DNA from: Parietichytrium sp. I65-24A
Lineage: Eukaryota > Sar > Bigyra > Thraustochytrida > Thraustochytriidae
Direction: 5' to 3'
DNA: 64,000 bases
Assembly: GCA_012862575.1 (NCBI GenBank)
Contig: BLSF01000012.1
Coordinates: 186,001-250,000 of the forward strand
Shown: in pieces, positions 18,963-30,105 of the stretch
Layout: each line of letters begins with the position of its first letter
How positions within the stretch are numbered: the first letter of the stretch is position 1
Notes under the pieces: generated by a model
What the model was told of the DNA's origin: nothing
Seen by the model: the letters and a program-made list of their open reading frames with translations, nothing else
Databases searched by the model: none
Program-made: the position numbers and the translations under genes

Positions 18963-19665
18963 ATGGGCCGAAAGAAGCCCCCTCCAGGCGGCATCGTGCG
19001 CTCCCGCGGGGAAGTGTCCGCGCACGGTCTGACCATCAAGGAGTGGCAGCGCACGCCCAAGCAGCTGCTCTCCGAGCTGTGCCAAAGCCTCAAGCGTCCC
19101 CGTCCCATCTACAAGCGCGCCGGCGGGTCCGCGGCGGGGTCCGCGGCGGGGACAGGGACAGGTGCGGGGACAGGCGGCGAGGAGCGGCACAGGGCGCGCG
19201 TGATCCTGCCGGACGCGAAAGGAGTGCGCGACAAGGACGTGATCCTGGCCACGCAGGAATGGTTCCCCTCGCAGCTTGAAGCAGAACATGCCGTGGCGCT
19301 TCTGGCGCTGCATAACCTCGACGGCGGCAGGCAGCACGAGCGCAGGCTCCCCGAACCCTACGCGTCCGCCTGGGTGGCCCTACGCGACGGCGCGGACGGC
19401 GCCCAGGACAAGGACAAATCCAAGGACAAATCCAAAGACAAGGACGGAAAGAAGGACGGTAAGAAGGGCAAACAGAAGGACAAGGAGGAAGATTCGTTCG
19501 CGTGCGAATTCTGCGCCAAAAAGTTCGGCAAGGAACATGGTCTTGCCGCGCACATTAAAGGCGAGCACGCCGCGGACGTAGCTGCCAAGGCTGCTGCGGA
19601 AGCCGCCGCCCAAGCTGAGGCCGAAGCGCTCGCAGCCGAAATGGGTTCCGGTGCGACTGGCGCAA

Positions 19666-19698
<33 letters not shown>

Positions 19699-22600
19699 TG
19701 GCGGCACAGGAGCTGGGCGAGTCGCTGTTCAACTTTGGTATGGACGCAGAGCGGTCGGAGAAGCTGGAGCGCGAGCATAGCGCGCCGAGTAGGGAGTTTA
19801 AGGTGTCGGCGATGGGCAAGTTCGCGACACAAAAGGAGCGCAAGCTCGCGGACCAGGCGCGGAAGGAGGCGTCCAATGCGACGCGGCGGAAGAAGGAACA
19901 GTACGAGAACAGCAACCCGTTCGCCTCGGTCTTCATGGACGATGCGCTCAGAGCCTTTGTGGAGAGCGTCGTGCGAGCCAACGCCGTCTCTGCCAACCTC
20001 AGCAACAGCAAAAACAACAACAACAACAACTCCGAAAGCGCCAACGCGGCGCAGCCGTACGTGCGCGACTCGCCGCACGCCATGGCGCTGCTGGAGAAGG
20101 GATTTCGCGAGAGGGATGTGGCCAGCGCAGTGCAGCACTGCGGCCCCGACGGCGGCGTGGCGGACCTGCTGGACTGGCTGCTCGTGTACGCGCCCGAAGA
20201 GTATTTGCCAAAGGGGTTCGATCCGCGGGGCAAGCAGATGGAGGTGTACAAGCAGCAGGGCAGGGCCAGTCCGCTGGAGTCTTGTCTGGCGCTGTTTCGA
20301 GAGGCTACCAACGCTGCCGAGATGGACGGCAGTGGCAGTGGTGTGCACGTGGTCGAGCAGCTGGTGGACGCCTACGACGCCTTCGTGTCGGCGCACGTAG
20401 GAGATGCGTGGCGGGCGGAGCTGAGCGCCGACGGCATAGACCCGGAAGAGTGCGCGCAGCTACGCCAAGATGAAGAGCTTATGTTGGCGGCCACGTTCGA
20501 GGAGGGCGAGTTTGCCTCGAATGAGCTAGCCCATCGTGTGGAGGGTAGCGAAGGCGGCGACACTTTCCACGTAGGCCACTACAAAATTGCGCTTGGAGTC
20601 GTTGATGGGGTTCCCGGGGACAACGCGCTGGAGTTTTACTACACACATGGCGGCTCGGAAGCGTCCAAGGTGCTGCCGTACCCACATCAGCAGGCCATCG
20701 TTTTATTCTACAACTCACAACTGAACCGGCATATTAACGCCGAAATGAACAGAGAGCTGGCACGCCACGCGCAGGGTTGCAGGTCGGCTCCTCACGTTTA
20801 CGAGCTCTGGGATCACGCCAGAACTCTGCTCCCGCAGGTCGTCTCAAACCAGCCGCACTTCCCATTCCCCGCGAAGCTCCACCCAGGCTTAGAGGGCAGC
20901 GCTGCTGCAGCCCAGCTTCTAGCCGAAGTCAATGAGCTTGACGAGCAGGTTCAGGGCCAGTCAATGAAAGGCAAAGGTGGGAAAGGCCGCATGGGCGGCC
21001 CGCGAAAGAGAAGAGCTGTAGACAACAGCAAGGAGCTTATCGCCGAGCACGAGCGAAACGCTTCAAGTAACGACAAGTTCATCAAGATGTCCAAAGCGAG
21101 AGAGCGACTTCCGGCCTTCAGTCAGCGCTCAGAGGTTCTCGCTGAAATTAATCGGAACCAGGTTGTCCTCGTTTCCGGAGAAACTGGTTGTGGTAAGACG
21201 ACACAAGTGCCGCAGTTTATCCTTGAAGATGCCATCGCCAACGGTAGCGGTGGAAAAGTCAATATCATTTGCACTCAGCCTCGCCGGTTGGCAGCCATTG
21301 GTGTGGCACTCCGAGTTGCCGAAGAGAGGTGCGAGGAGAAAATTGGGCGCACCGTGGGATACCAAATTCGACTGGAGAATCGCACCAGCGAGTTCACGAG
21401 GCTCTCTTTCATGACCACTGGTATTCTGCTGCGACGCTTGCAAACGGATTCCGAGTTAGATGGCGTCACCCATATTCTCGTAGATGAAGTTCACGAACGA
21501 AACGTGGACACGGATTTCTTGCTTTCCATTCTCAAGTCCCTTCTTCCGCGAAGACCGGACCTCAAGCTCGTGTTAATGAGCGCCACGATGGATGCGGGCG
21601 TGTTTTGTGATTACTTTCGAACTCGCTCCATCATCAAGATTCCGGGTTTCGTGCACCCTGTGCAAGACATCTTTTTGGAGCAGGTGCTCAAGCAAGTGGG
21701 GTACAACATGGACACTCAAGGCGATGGGGACAAGGCCCCGAGCGGATTGGCAAGAATCGAACGCGATTTCGACTATCAATTACTCGGGAAGCTGGTCAAC
21801 CACATCCACAACAACAATCCTGAAACCGATGGCTGCATTTTAGTCTTCATGTCAGGCGCAGCAGAGATTGGGCGAGCAATCAAAGCCATTCAAAAGGCCA
21901 CACCTTCCGGCCTCTTGGCTCTCGCATTGCACGGAGCGCTGTCTGGCAAGGATCAGAGCAAGGTGTTTGAAAAGCCCCCTAAAGGGATTCGCAAGGTCGT
22001 CGTTTCCACCAACGTCGCGGAGACGTCCGTTACCATAGACGATGTAGTGTACGTCATCGACTCTGGAAAGCACAAGGAAACGCAGTACGACTCCATCAAT
22101 CGGATGTCTATGCTCGTGGAGACCTGGGTGTCTCGTAACAGCGCCCGCCAGAGACGCGGACGTGCAGGACGTGTTCGCCCGGGAATCTGCTACAAGCTCT
22201 ACACGCGGGCGAGGCACGACGTGAATATGGACCAGTCCCAGCTGCCCGAAATCCACAGGGTTCCCTTGGAGCAGCTTGTGCTGCAGGTGCTGGCCACAAA
22301 TCTTGGCCAGCCACATGACTTTATGGATCGACTCATCGAGCCGCCGCCGCACATTGCCGTACAAGAAGCTGTCCGGTTGCTCATAGAAGTTGGCGCATCC
22401 TCCGCCAAGGGCTCTAACTCTGGCGGCGATCAGCAGGTCGAGATCACGCCTCTGGGCAAACACTTGGCGCGCTTGCCGATGGACGTGAGAATCGGGAAAA
22501 TGCTCATTTATGGCTCGCTCTTATTGTGCGCGGATCAAGTTCTCACCATCGCTGCCACATTGAGTGTTCGCAATCCTTTCGTGTCCCCGCCTGATAAGCG

Positions 22601-23531
22601 TGATGAGGCAAATGACGCAAAGAAGGAGCTGCTTGGTGGCGAGTCTGTCCAGCTGACCCAGAGTGACCACCTTTGTCTTTTGTACGCTTTTGAGCGCTGG
22701 AACTCGTGCAAAAACGAGCGCGAGCGTAGACAATTTGCAGAACGCTACTTTTTGCATCACCAGTCTCTGACTGAAGCACGTGATCTCCGAGATGATCTTC
22801 GGAGCACGTTGGAGGAGATTGGGTTTGACGCAACTTCCTCTGCAGCCAAAGACGGGAGCAGCTTTGTTCTCTCACGCGAGTCGGTGACTCTTGTGAAAGC
22901 AGCGCTGTGCGCTGGGCTGTATCCGAATGTGATCAATGTGCGAAAGCCGAACCAAAAGTTTGCCGAAACCAGAGGTGGAGCGGTGGCGATCGCTCCAGAG
23001 GCGCAGCAGTTGAGGATGATGATCAAAACGAACCAAATTGACCCAGACTCGATTGTTGATGGCCCAAAAGAAGACCAGTCTTCTTTGGCATCCCGTATTG
23101 CGCAAGAGAAGAAAGAGTACCTTGAAAAACAAAAGCTCCGCAAGGGCAAGCACGGGCTCGAGCGCGTCTTCATCCATCCCTCCTCGATCAACTTTCACCA
23201 GCGCGAGTACCCCAACCCATGGATGGTCTACCGCGAGAAGGTGAAAACGTCCAAAGTCTTTATCCGAGATTGCACCGTGGTCCCTCCTTACGGGCTGTTG
23301 ATGTTTGGCGGTCAGCTCGAGTCCCAGCACGAGCGAGGAATAATAACCATTGATGGCTGGATAAACTTCCGAGCCCAAGCCAGGGTGGGCGTACTGGTTC
23401 GTGAACTTCGCAAGCTGCTTGATCGGCTCTTGGAGCATAAGATCAACAATCCGGCTCTGGACGTGGCCCACACTGACGTGCTTTTGGCCATCAAGAAACT
23501 CATCGTCAGCGCTGGTTACTCGATCGGTTAA
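18963..23531 (+). CDS. DHX57/DHX29-type DEAH-box RNA helicase
   Basis: Single exon, 1522 aa. The N terminus carries a double-stranded-RNA-binding-like segment (TPKQLLSELC...PRPIYKR) and a lysine-rich linker. A C2H2 finger (C-x2-C...H-x4-H) spans residues 181-201, a UBA-like region about 375-430, and an RWD-like region about 490-620. The helicase core has GETGCGKT near residue 740, DEVH near 840, SATM, and QRRGRAGR near 1063, then the HA2/OB-fold C terminus. This layout matches DHX57 and yeast Ylr419w, and partly DHX29, which acts in translation initiation. Gly/Ala, Lys and Asn runs (NNNNNN) are low-complexity insertions. DEVH replaces DEAH in motif II, which still keeps the catalytic Asp-Glu. 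Whether it acts on ribosomes or elsewhere is not shown. Confidence 0.9.
19667..19698 (+). repeat. GGAGCC hexamer repeat coding Gly-Ala
   Basis: About five copies of GGAGCC, in frame as a Gly-Ala run inside the helicase. It shares its unit with the 17625-17652 run. Confidence 0.85.
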
Positions 23532-23976
23532 CTCCACCGCCGCCTGAGCTCTCGCACTCTTCAGCATCTGGTCGATACAATATTCCGACTGGGCACGACC
23601 CCGTCGCATCTTGACAGTGAATCCAATCTTCCATTTTCCATTTCCATTTCCATAGTCTATTCTTCTCTCCATTCCTCGGTCCATCCTCATCATCGCGCTC
23701 GAATATCCTTTAGAGCGCCCCAACAATACAATACGCCTATCCAATGCATAACACTTTCTTAACACTTACTAACCCTCCTCCTGACGAAGAACAAGGAATA
23801 GTTCGCCCACCGGACACTTTCTTCCAAGTCTTCCCACACTTTCTCTTCAATGAACTTTTACACAGCAAGTCAAAAACACTCAGTTTCAGTCCCCGCGTAC
23901 ACATCCAAAGGTACGCGAAAGTTTCCCAGAGATACACAGTTTGTTAAGGGCCAACCAACGAAAGAGCGGGAAGAAG
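23532..23976. other. intergenic region
   Basis: About 445 bp between tandem genes. It holds a TTTCCA-type repeat at 23632-23655. The last part before 23977 is purine-rich. No gene seen. Confidence 0.5.
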
Positions 23977-25035
23977 ATGGTGCTCCCAGCGCGACGGCGA
24001 GCGGGCGTGGAGTCCCCGAAAGAAGACGCTCCTAAGGGAGACGAAAATGCGCATGCCGATGTGGAAGTGGACTATGGAGAAGCAGATGGAGATGATTCAC
24101 CGGGGAACGTTGCGCGAACGCAGGCTCAAGACCGCGAAGAACTGTTCTTTGAAACGGGAGCTGACGAGGAGGAAATGCAAGGTTATTCAGGCGTGGACGA
24201 GGAGACCAATGTGAATGTGAATGCGAATGCGAATGTGAATGTGAATGTGAACGAGGAGAAGGAGGTGGGAAATCCGTACGGCGAGTCGTGGAGAGAGTTT
24301 GAGAATGATACAGAAGCAGGGAGATTGCTGAGGAAGCTTTACACGAGAACGCACAATAAGCCTTTGAAGCAGTATCCCAAGTTGCGTGTGAAGAAGAGGG
24401 ACGGCGAGGAGCCGAAGCCGACATGGAGCAACGTACAACCGAGAAGTATTGACCCTCATGAAAACCGGGAGAGGCGAGAGCGCGAGTCCAAAGTTTTGGT
24501 GCCGAAAAAGACCTCCAGCGAGATGGTCAGGACAACGCCGGCGATATTTGCTGTGCACCGTCGCAAAAGCTATAATTCTATTGCCAAGGAGGTGGAGGAG
24601 GGCGCGAAAGAGGCTGTACCGAGGCCGCTACCAAGGAAGGCAATTTCCACTGACCTGGAGAAGAGAAAACTCGCTATGCAGTTTCAGTTCAAAGGGGGCA
24701 AAGCGCTTCCCGAGAACGGAACCTGCCAGCCCATCGAAGGCAACTTGCCTCTTTCTCTCCTGACCGGAAAAGCTGGCAAGTCCGTGTCGAAGCGTGCAGA
24801 CAAGATGCGCCAAGCAGCGGAGTCGAAGGCGGACGAAGAGCAGAAACTTCTCGAGCAAGATTTTGACGATTGTGCCGAGCAAGTGAGCAAACTGCAAAAT
24901 GCAATCCAATCCCTTGAGGCAAACAGAAGTCTCGGGGCGAAAAGGAAAATCTCAGAGCTGAAACACGAACTGCATCAGCGTGTTGGGGAACTCGAGGGCA
25001 TTGACGAGATGATCCGAACGTTGAAGGCTTTGTAG
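23977..25035 (+). CDS. UPF0193 (C22orf23/EVG1)-like protein
   Basis: 352 aa from the ATG at 23977 (context AAGATGG). An acidic N terminus holds an Asn-Val/Asn-Ala run coded by AATGTG/AATGCG hexamers (24211-24251). A segment with GRLLRKLYTRTH, a basic middle and a C-terminal charged helix follow, with LEANRSLGAKRKISELKHEL and ELEGIDEMI. The order, and the C-terminal pattern in which a Leu/Glu helix is followed by LG, a basic turn and a second helix ending in E-x-ID, resemble UPF0193 proteins. Those are found mainly in ciliated organisms and have no known reaction. The match is from memory of the family pattern and is weak, so an unrelated coiled-coil protein is possible. Confidence 0.45.
   Translation: MVLPARRRAGVESPKEDAPKGDENAHADVEVDYGEADGDDSPGNVARTQAQDREELFFETGADEEEMQGYSGVDEETNVNVNANANVNVNVNEEKEVGNPYGESWREFENDTEAGRLLRKLYTRTHNKPLKQYPKLRVKKRDGEEPKPTWSNVQPRSIDPHENRERRERESKVLVPKKTSSEMVRTTPAIFAVHRRKSYNSIAKEVEEGAKEAVPRPLPRKAISTDLEKRKLAMQFQFKGGKALPENGTCQPIEGNLPLSLLTGKAGKSVSKRADKMRQAAESKADEEQKLLEQDFDDCAEQVSKLQNAIQSLEANRSLGAKRKISELKHELHQRVGELEGIDEMIRTLKAL
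24211..24251 (+). repeat. AATGTG/AATGCG hexamer repeat coding Asn-Val/Asn-Ala
   Basis: About seven hexamer units in frame. They lie in an acidic, probably disordered region. Related hexamers expand at 29091-29178. Confidence 0.85.
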
Positions 25036-25444
25036 TGCCCACACGTGTGTAAATTGATTGACTAATGAAGAGCCAAACAGAATTCTTGACCAATTCGTTC
25101 TTTCGCTCCGTAGACCTCCGCTTCAGACAAGCAACGGCGCTTTCCGGCCTTTCTGGTTCAATCCTTGAGCTTCGCGCTCCATCAATCCCTGGTCTATCCT
25201 CTAGGCATCACCAAACAGCAAAGCAAGACATCTGACGAGCAACGAGCAACGAGCGCCGTCTCTCCAAGCCCTCCTCGCCTATGCAAGTGTCTCTCTCGCG
25301 CGGCGAGCTCGCAAAACCTTTCGCCCAAAAGCAATGCAATCAGCTGCACTTTTCCATTTCCAATCCTGAATAAGAACCGCTCTTCAAGACCGAATCTTGT
25401 GCAAATCCAAGCCACACAACAACAGCAAAACAATCATCTCCTCC

Positions 25445-25498
25445 GAATTCTGAAATTCTGAAATTCTGAAATTCTGAAATTCTGAATTCTGAATTCTG
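25445..25498. repeat. GAAATTCT octamer repeat
   Basis: About six tandem copies, the last ones shortened to GAATTCT. Each unit contains an AATT palindromic core. Confidence 0.9.
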
Positions 25499-25787
25499 GT
25501 TTCACTCAACCAACACCACCTTCGTAAGCCTGAGGTAGAGGTGCAAGCTATTCAGCATTCATACATACGTATAACACTACCAGTCGCTATCAATCAGACA
25601 AGGGGGAAAAAAAAAGGGACCAACCACCATTACTAGTACGTTACGTAGTACTTTCCAAAGCGTTACATCCAAGCACTCCGTACGTACGTACGTACGTCCG
25701 TCATACGCTGAGAGTGGGTCCTCGAGTACACTTTCCCACAGCTCTAATACTCCTTAGAGATCCGTCTCGGTTGCAAATAACGAACGA

Positions 25788-25856
25788 ACGAAAGAAAGAA
25801 AGAAAGGAAACTACGGAATCTACGGAAACTACGGAAACTACGGAAAGTAAGGAAAG
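25788..25856 (+). repeat. purine-rich GAAA and ACGGAAACT repeats
   Basis: GAAA units followed by nine-base ACGGAAACT units, about 100 bp upstream of the ATG at 25956 on the coding strand. Confidence 0.85.
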
Positions 25857-25955
25857 GTGGAGAGCAGGTGCTTGCTTTTGCAAAGGCGAAAGGCAAGTCA
25901 TCGTTCGGGCGACTGGGAGGTGGTTTGAGAGAAGACGGGAAGAAGGTTGGGCAAG

Positions 25956-28166
25956 ATGGACGACCTGTTGATGGGCCTGAATGACTGGCGCAATATCCAG
26001 GACGTTGTGCGGCAAACGTTCAAGGCTTTGCACGATGTAGTGCGGTCTCAGGGTGAAAAGATACGGCGGTTGGAGATGGAAGTAGGCACGCTGGCCAAAG
26101 CGGAAGATGTGGAGCGCGTGGAAGTGTCTATGGCGAATAAACCCACCTTTGGTGAGCTGGAAAAGGCTTTGAATTCCCGTGTGGATGACCTCGGCCTTGG
26201 CGCCATCCGAGCTCAGCTGGGCGTTAAAGCAGACAAGGCAGACCTCAAGGACCTGTATAGCGATGTCACGGAGGCCACACAGCGCATCGGGGAGGGAAAC
26301 GGCGCTTTGGAGCTGGTGGTCCGCCAGCAGCAAGCCGAGATTGACAGTTTGAAGAACCAACTTCGGCAGCTCCAGACCGAAAAGGAGCGCGACGACGAGG
26401 AGCAGACCAGATACCCCACGAAAAAGTGGGTGGAGGATAACATGGCCTTCGAGGCCGAAACTCGCAAGCAGAACCTGACCTCGCTGAAAAGTCAGGTGCA
26501 AGAGAAATTGTTGGCTTTGGAAAAGAAGCTGGACGAGATCCCGTCCGTGGGCACTCTTGATGAAGTGTTTGCGCAAAAGGTCGACATGGCAACTCTAAAG
26601 CATGTCCTCCACGACAGGCCGACGATGGCACAAGTCAGCAAAGAGATCAGTAATAAGACGAGCGAGATGCTTGGCAGAGTGCTTGAGCAGACAGAAGCGT
26701 CCATTAGGGAAGCTACAGATGTTTCGATTCAAGCCGCCCGCGAAGAAGTTGATCGTGTCGAAGCCATTGCGAACATGCGTATCACTCGAGGAGAGATGCT
26801 CGAGGCGATGGGGCAAAAGATCGGAAGCACAGAATTCGAGGAGCGCTTGGGAAGCGCTATCGATGGACTCGCAGTTGAGGTAAAAGAGGCAATCGTGGGA
26901 ATTCAGAAAGAGCTGGTGCAAGTTCTCAACAAGAAGGTATTTAAAGCCGACCTGGCAAAAATGCTCCAGGGCAAGGCAAATGTAGATGATGTACAGACAT
27001 GGCTGAGCACCAAAGTGGAGCTTGTCGATGTGAGGGATTCATTAGCCTTCAAAGCTGATTCTTCACAGATTCAAGACTTGGTTGAGAGGTTGCAAACACT
27101 TGAAGGCCGAAGGGACAAGGCCAAATCCAGAAAGGAGCGTATCAATCGGATGAAGAAGCTACATACAAGGAGGCGAAACCAGAGGAAGCCACCGCAGCGG
27201 CGTAAAAAGCTGCAAGAAGATACGCTGGACTCATACTTTGTTCGAGATGACGATTTCCTCTCTAACCACGGCGGCAACCGGAGCGACGAGGATGATCATG
27301 AGGGATTTGACGACGATGCAACTCTAGATGAGCTGGAGAATGGTATGGAGCGCGAGGAACGTGTGTCGCTGGATGAAGAAGACGATGGCGATGGCTTGGT
27401 CGCCATGGAGGATGACTTCAATTGGAAGTTGCGATTGCTCATTCGAAAGCTCAGGCAAATTATGAAAGCAAAAGCTGACATTAAGGACGTCTGCGTATTA
27501 GTGGACCAAAAAGCAAACATTAAAGACGTGAACGAGGCTCTTGCACGCCTTGGTCTCCGCGAAGCTGGTCCTGGAGGCAAGCTGGCATCAGCCATCGCCG
27601 TTGTGCCCGAAGACGACCCTGTAATCGCCCGTCTTAAAGAGGACCTCTCCAATGTGAGCGATGCGATAAATTCCGAGCTTTCCACTGGCCGCTGGATATG
27701 GAGTTGCGGAAGAGTTCTCACTGACAGATCTGTGCCGTGGAATATCGAGAGCGTGAATACTAATACCGAGTGCTTTTTGTGGAAGCAAGACTCTGCCGAT
27801 ATAACAACCGTGACGCCAGGTCTATATGAGCTACAGCTTGGATTCTTCGCAGAAGTAGATCCCGACGTACAGATTCTGGTGAACGGGGAGCCAATCTTCT
27901 ATACAAACTACGGACAGACTCAACAAGCCAACGGCCGGACGGTGCAAACAGCTCGAACTCGCAATGCCGTGCCAAGCATGCTGACGGTCCGTCGAATGAA
28001 CTCCACCCTTCCGCCTGGATCTCTTCGGCGAAATAAACACTCTGCAGGCAACGTCACGGGCTGGACTATGACTGATTTCGTGGCTCTCCCTGGTCGTGCG
28101 CGCGTTACTGTTCTGTATGACGGAGAGATGGGTTCGCAAGGATTCTTCGGACTTCGCAAGCTTTGA
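25956..28166 (+). CDS. coiled-coil protein with TNF/C1q-like C-terminal domain
   Basis: 736 aa from ATG 25956 (GCAAGATGG). Residues about 10-385 are long charged helices with recurring K-[AV]-D-x-x-D/E patterns, for example KADKADLKDL, like phased coiled-coil repeats. A strongly basic stretch (RRRNQRKPPQRRKK) and a strongly acidic one follow. A short helical piece repeats the KANIKDVNEAL pattern. The last 140 residues form a beta-rich domain with VPWNIESVNTNTECFLW, GLYELQLGFFA, VQILVNGEP, SAGNVTGWTMTDFVALP and a GFFGLRKL end. This C-terminal pattern looks like the TNF/C1q jelly roll seen in some large coiled-coil proteins of flagellated protists. No signal peptide is visible, so it should be intracellular. 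A structural or basal-body role is a guess. Confidence 0.7.
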   Translation: MDDLLMGLNDWRNIQDVVRQTFKALHDVVRSQGEKIRRLEMEVGTLAKAEDVERVEVSMANKPTFGELEKALNSRVDDLGLGAIRAQLGVKADKADLKDLYSDVTEATQRIGEGNGALELVVRQQQAEIDSLKNQLRQLQTEKERDDEEQTRYPTKKWVEDNMAFEAETRKQNLTSLKSQVQEKLLALEKKLDEIPSVGTLDEVFAQKVDMATLKHVLHDRPTMAQVSKEISNKTSEMLGRVLEQTEASIREATDVSIQAAREEVDRVEAIANMRITRGEMLEAMGQKIGSTEFEERLGSAIDGLAVEVKEAIVGIQKELVQVLNKKVFKADLAKMLQGKANVDDVQTWLSTKVELVDVRDSLAFKADSSQIQDLVERLQTLEGRRDKAKSRKERINRMKKLHTRRRNQRKPPQRRKKLQEDTLDSYFVRDDDFLSNHGGNRSDEDDHEGFDDDATLDELENGMEREERVSLDEEDDGDGLVAMEDDFNWKLRLLIRKLRQIMKAKADIKDVCVLVDQKANIKDVNEALARLGLREAGPGGKLASAIAVVPEDDPVIARLKEDLSNVSDAINSELSTGRWIWSCGRVLTDRSVPWNIESVNTNTECFLWKQDSADITTVTPGLYELQLGFFAEVDPDVQILVNGEPIFYTNYGQTQQANGRTVQTARTRNAVPSMLTVRRMNSTLPPGSLRRNKHSAGNVTGWTMTDFVALPGRARVTVLYDGEMGSQGFFGLRKL

Positions 28167-28950
28167 CAGAGCCAAACTCAATCATTCACCCCCCTTTGAA
28201 CATCCTAAGCAAACGAATTTCTTTGTCTCCAGCAAGTTGAAAAGAAAATACATGCAAAAAGTCCTTTCTCTTCGTCTTCATCTTGGTTTGATGACACGCA
28301 CGAACCAATACCAATCCCACATCCTTCGAAGTCCAACTATTCAACCCCCACTGCCTTGCCGAAGTCCGAAATAGCTGTAAACCCAGCCAGCCCTCTCGAA
28401 GAGCGTTCCTCTTCGGCTGATACATTCCAAAAGCAAACTCCATCTCGCCACCTTCCTCTCTTTGCGCTTTCGTTCTTTACAACTAGCTTCGAGCGGGAAA
28501 AAAGTGAACCAAGCAAAATCAAATCAATTCAAATCAAACCAAGCCAAACAATACATACAACTTGAAAAGTCCCACTTGCACTTGAACGTTTTCTTGTCTT
28601 CCAAGTTGGTCTTATCATGTGAGATCATAACATATCAGAACACTGTGGCACGAAAAGCTTCCAACCATCATCCTCACAATCCTCACCCATCACAATTATA
28701 ACCTTAACTCGTGACGTCTCTGCTTGCGAAAGAGCCACGCTGGCGACTACACCTCCGCAGCTGCGACTTGAGCCTGGGAAGCAGATCACAGCAGAGCAGA
28801 ACACGGAGAGCAGGGCAGACTGGAAACAGTAAAAAGTAAACAGCAAACTGGAGACAGGAAACAGAAAGCTTCGGCTGGTTGGGTTAGGGATCGGAGAGAA
28901 CGAGGAGATTGTAGAGAGATCAAGGAGTGGAAAGGAGCGAAGGCGACAAG
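28167..28950. other. intergenic region
   Basis: About 780 bp between tandem genes. The last 70 bp before the ATG at 28951 are purine-rich. No gene seen. Confidence 0.5.
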
Positions 28951-29457
28951 ATGGCGCACGAGCTGAAACGCACAGTGGACAGGGCGGACTCTGCTCTGCG
29001 GGACCTTCTGAACCTGATTCTGAACGTGACTAAAGATGGGTCAGACGCGAGCAGCGGCTGGGGCTTGCAGGGTGCGGGGGTGCAAGCCGCGAACGTGAAC
29101 GTGAACGCAAGCGCGAATGCGAATGCGAATGCGAATGCAAACGCGATTGCGAATGCGAATGCGAATGGGAACGCGAATCCCGCGCACATGAATGCAAACG
29201 TGAACGCGTTGCAGGACGAGGACGAAGACGAGGAGCTGCGGCCGAGGGACGTCGGCGTCCCGGATCAGCAGAAGAGGCTCGTGGATAGCATTGTGCTCAA
29301 TTGCAGGCGCCTGGACAACTACTTTGCTAGCCTTTCGGACCACGCCACGAGCAAGGACGCTGTTGAAAAGGAAATAGCGGATCTGAAGAAAGAGATTGCA
29401 GAGAAAGATGCTTTGCTCGCGACTGTGAAGGCTGATCTGGGGAAATGGACTGTGTGA
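28951..29457 (+). CDS. small coiled-coil protein, possible Mediator MED28-like
   Basis: 168 aa from ATG 28951 (ACAAGATGG). An N-terminal helix (LKRTVDRADSALRDLLNLIL) is followed by a long Asn-Ala/Asn-Val run coded by GCGAAT-type hexamers (29091-29178) and an acidic linker. Then come QKRLVDSIVLNCRRLDNYF and a charged helix with EIADLKKEIAEKDALL..K..LGKW. The last two helices follow the MED28 pattern: a head helix, then K-x-E-[IV]-x-x-L-K-x-E-[IL]-x-x-K-[DE]-x-L and a conserved W. MED28 is a head subunit of the Mediator complex. The match is by pattern only; any helical-bundle subunit might look similar. The poly-NA insertion between helices is unusual. Confidence 0.5.
   Translation: MAHELKRTVDRADSALRDLLNLILNVTKDGSDASSGWGLQGAGVQAANVNVNASANANANANANAIANANANGNANPAHMNANVNALQDEDEDEELRPRDVGVPDQQKRLVDSIVLNCRRLDNYFASLSDHATSKDAVEKEIADLKKEIAEKDALLATVKADLGKWTV
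29091..29178 (+). repeat. GAATGC/GAACGT hexamer repeat coding Asn-Ala and Asn-Val
   Basis: About fourteen hexamer units in frame, mostly GCGAAT with some GTGAAC. The reading frame is preserved throughout. Confidence 0.9.
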
Positions 29458-30105
29458 AAGGATTTGGGGAGTATATTCGCAAGAGTATCGCCAGCCTTAG
29501 ATGCGCCGCCGACCTGCCCTCTCTGCGGCTACGGCAAAAACTGTGCCGCGGTTTCGAATGGCGCCATGCGCGCCTGTCAAGTTATGAAGCCGAGTAGCCT
29601 GAGGATGGGTGCCACTTTAGGTGGAGCGTGTTCAATATCACAATTGTAATTTTTCAGCTTCTATGCAGTGTGGCAAAGGTAAAATAAAAAGGCGCAAGTC
29701 TCTCCACAGGTTGAACATACTGTGGACGGTGAAGCAAATTCTTACAAAGCTTGACTTTTCTTGATTTTTCTTGATAATGGTGATTGATGATATGCAATAA
29801 ACTTTCCCTACAAACAAGCTAAAGACGCCCAAGCCGGCCTCTCCGCGCGCCATATTTCACACAAGAACAGTATGCGTTAAACGGAATTGTGACTCCTGAT
29901 AACCCACCCCCGAATCGCATACGAAGACTGTTTGTAAGCACAGACAGCCTCACATATCGGAGGGGAGAAAGAGGGGAAATTGTTGTGTAAAAAAAAAGGC
30001 GGCATTGACTACTCAGCTGAACATACCCACGCTCATGATGGCATGTAGAAGAAAATTCGCACAAGGAAGCAAATTCAGCCAAGAGCTCAGATCAGGTGTA
30101 CAATT
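29458..30105. other. convergent 3' region
   Basis: About 650 bp between the MED28-like gene and eIF1A. It should contain both 3' UTRs; AATAAA occurs near 29798 and AATAAAA near 29680. No gene seen. Confidence 0.5.

Larger units (their letters stand above)
25036..25955. other. intergenic region rich in simple repeats
   Basis: About 920 bp between tandem genes. It contains a GAAATTCT octamer run (25445-25498), a TACG run (25680-25697), a GAAA run and ACGGAAACT units (25788-25856) leading into the next ATG. No gene seen. Confidence 0.55.

Noticed and set aside
19358-20396. Two long minus-strand frames inside the helicase gene
   Set aside because: Mirror frames produced by GC-rich codon use; composition is biased and no motifs are seen.
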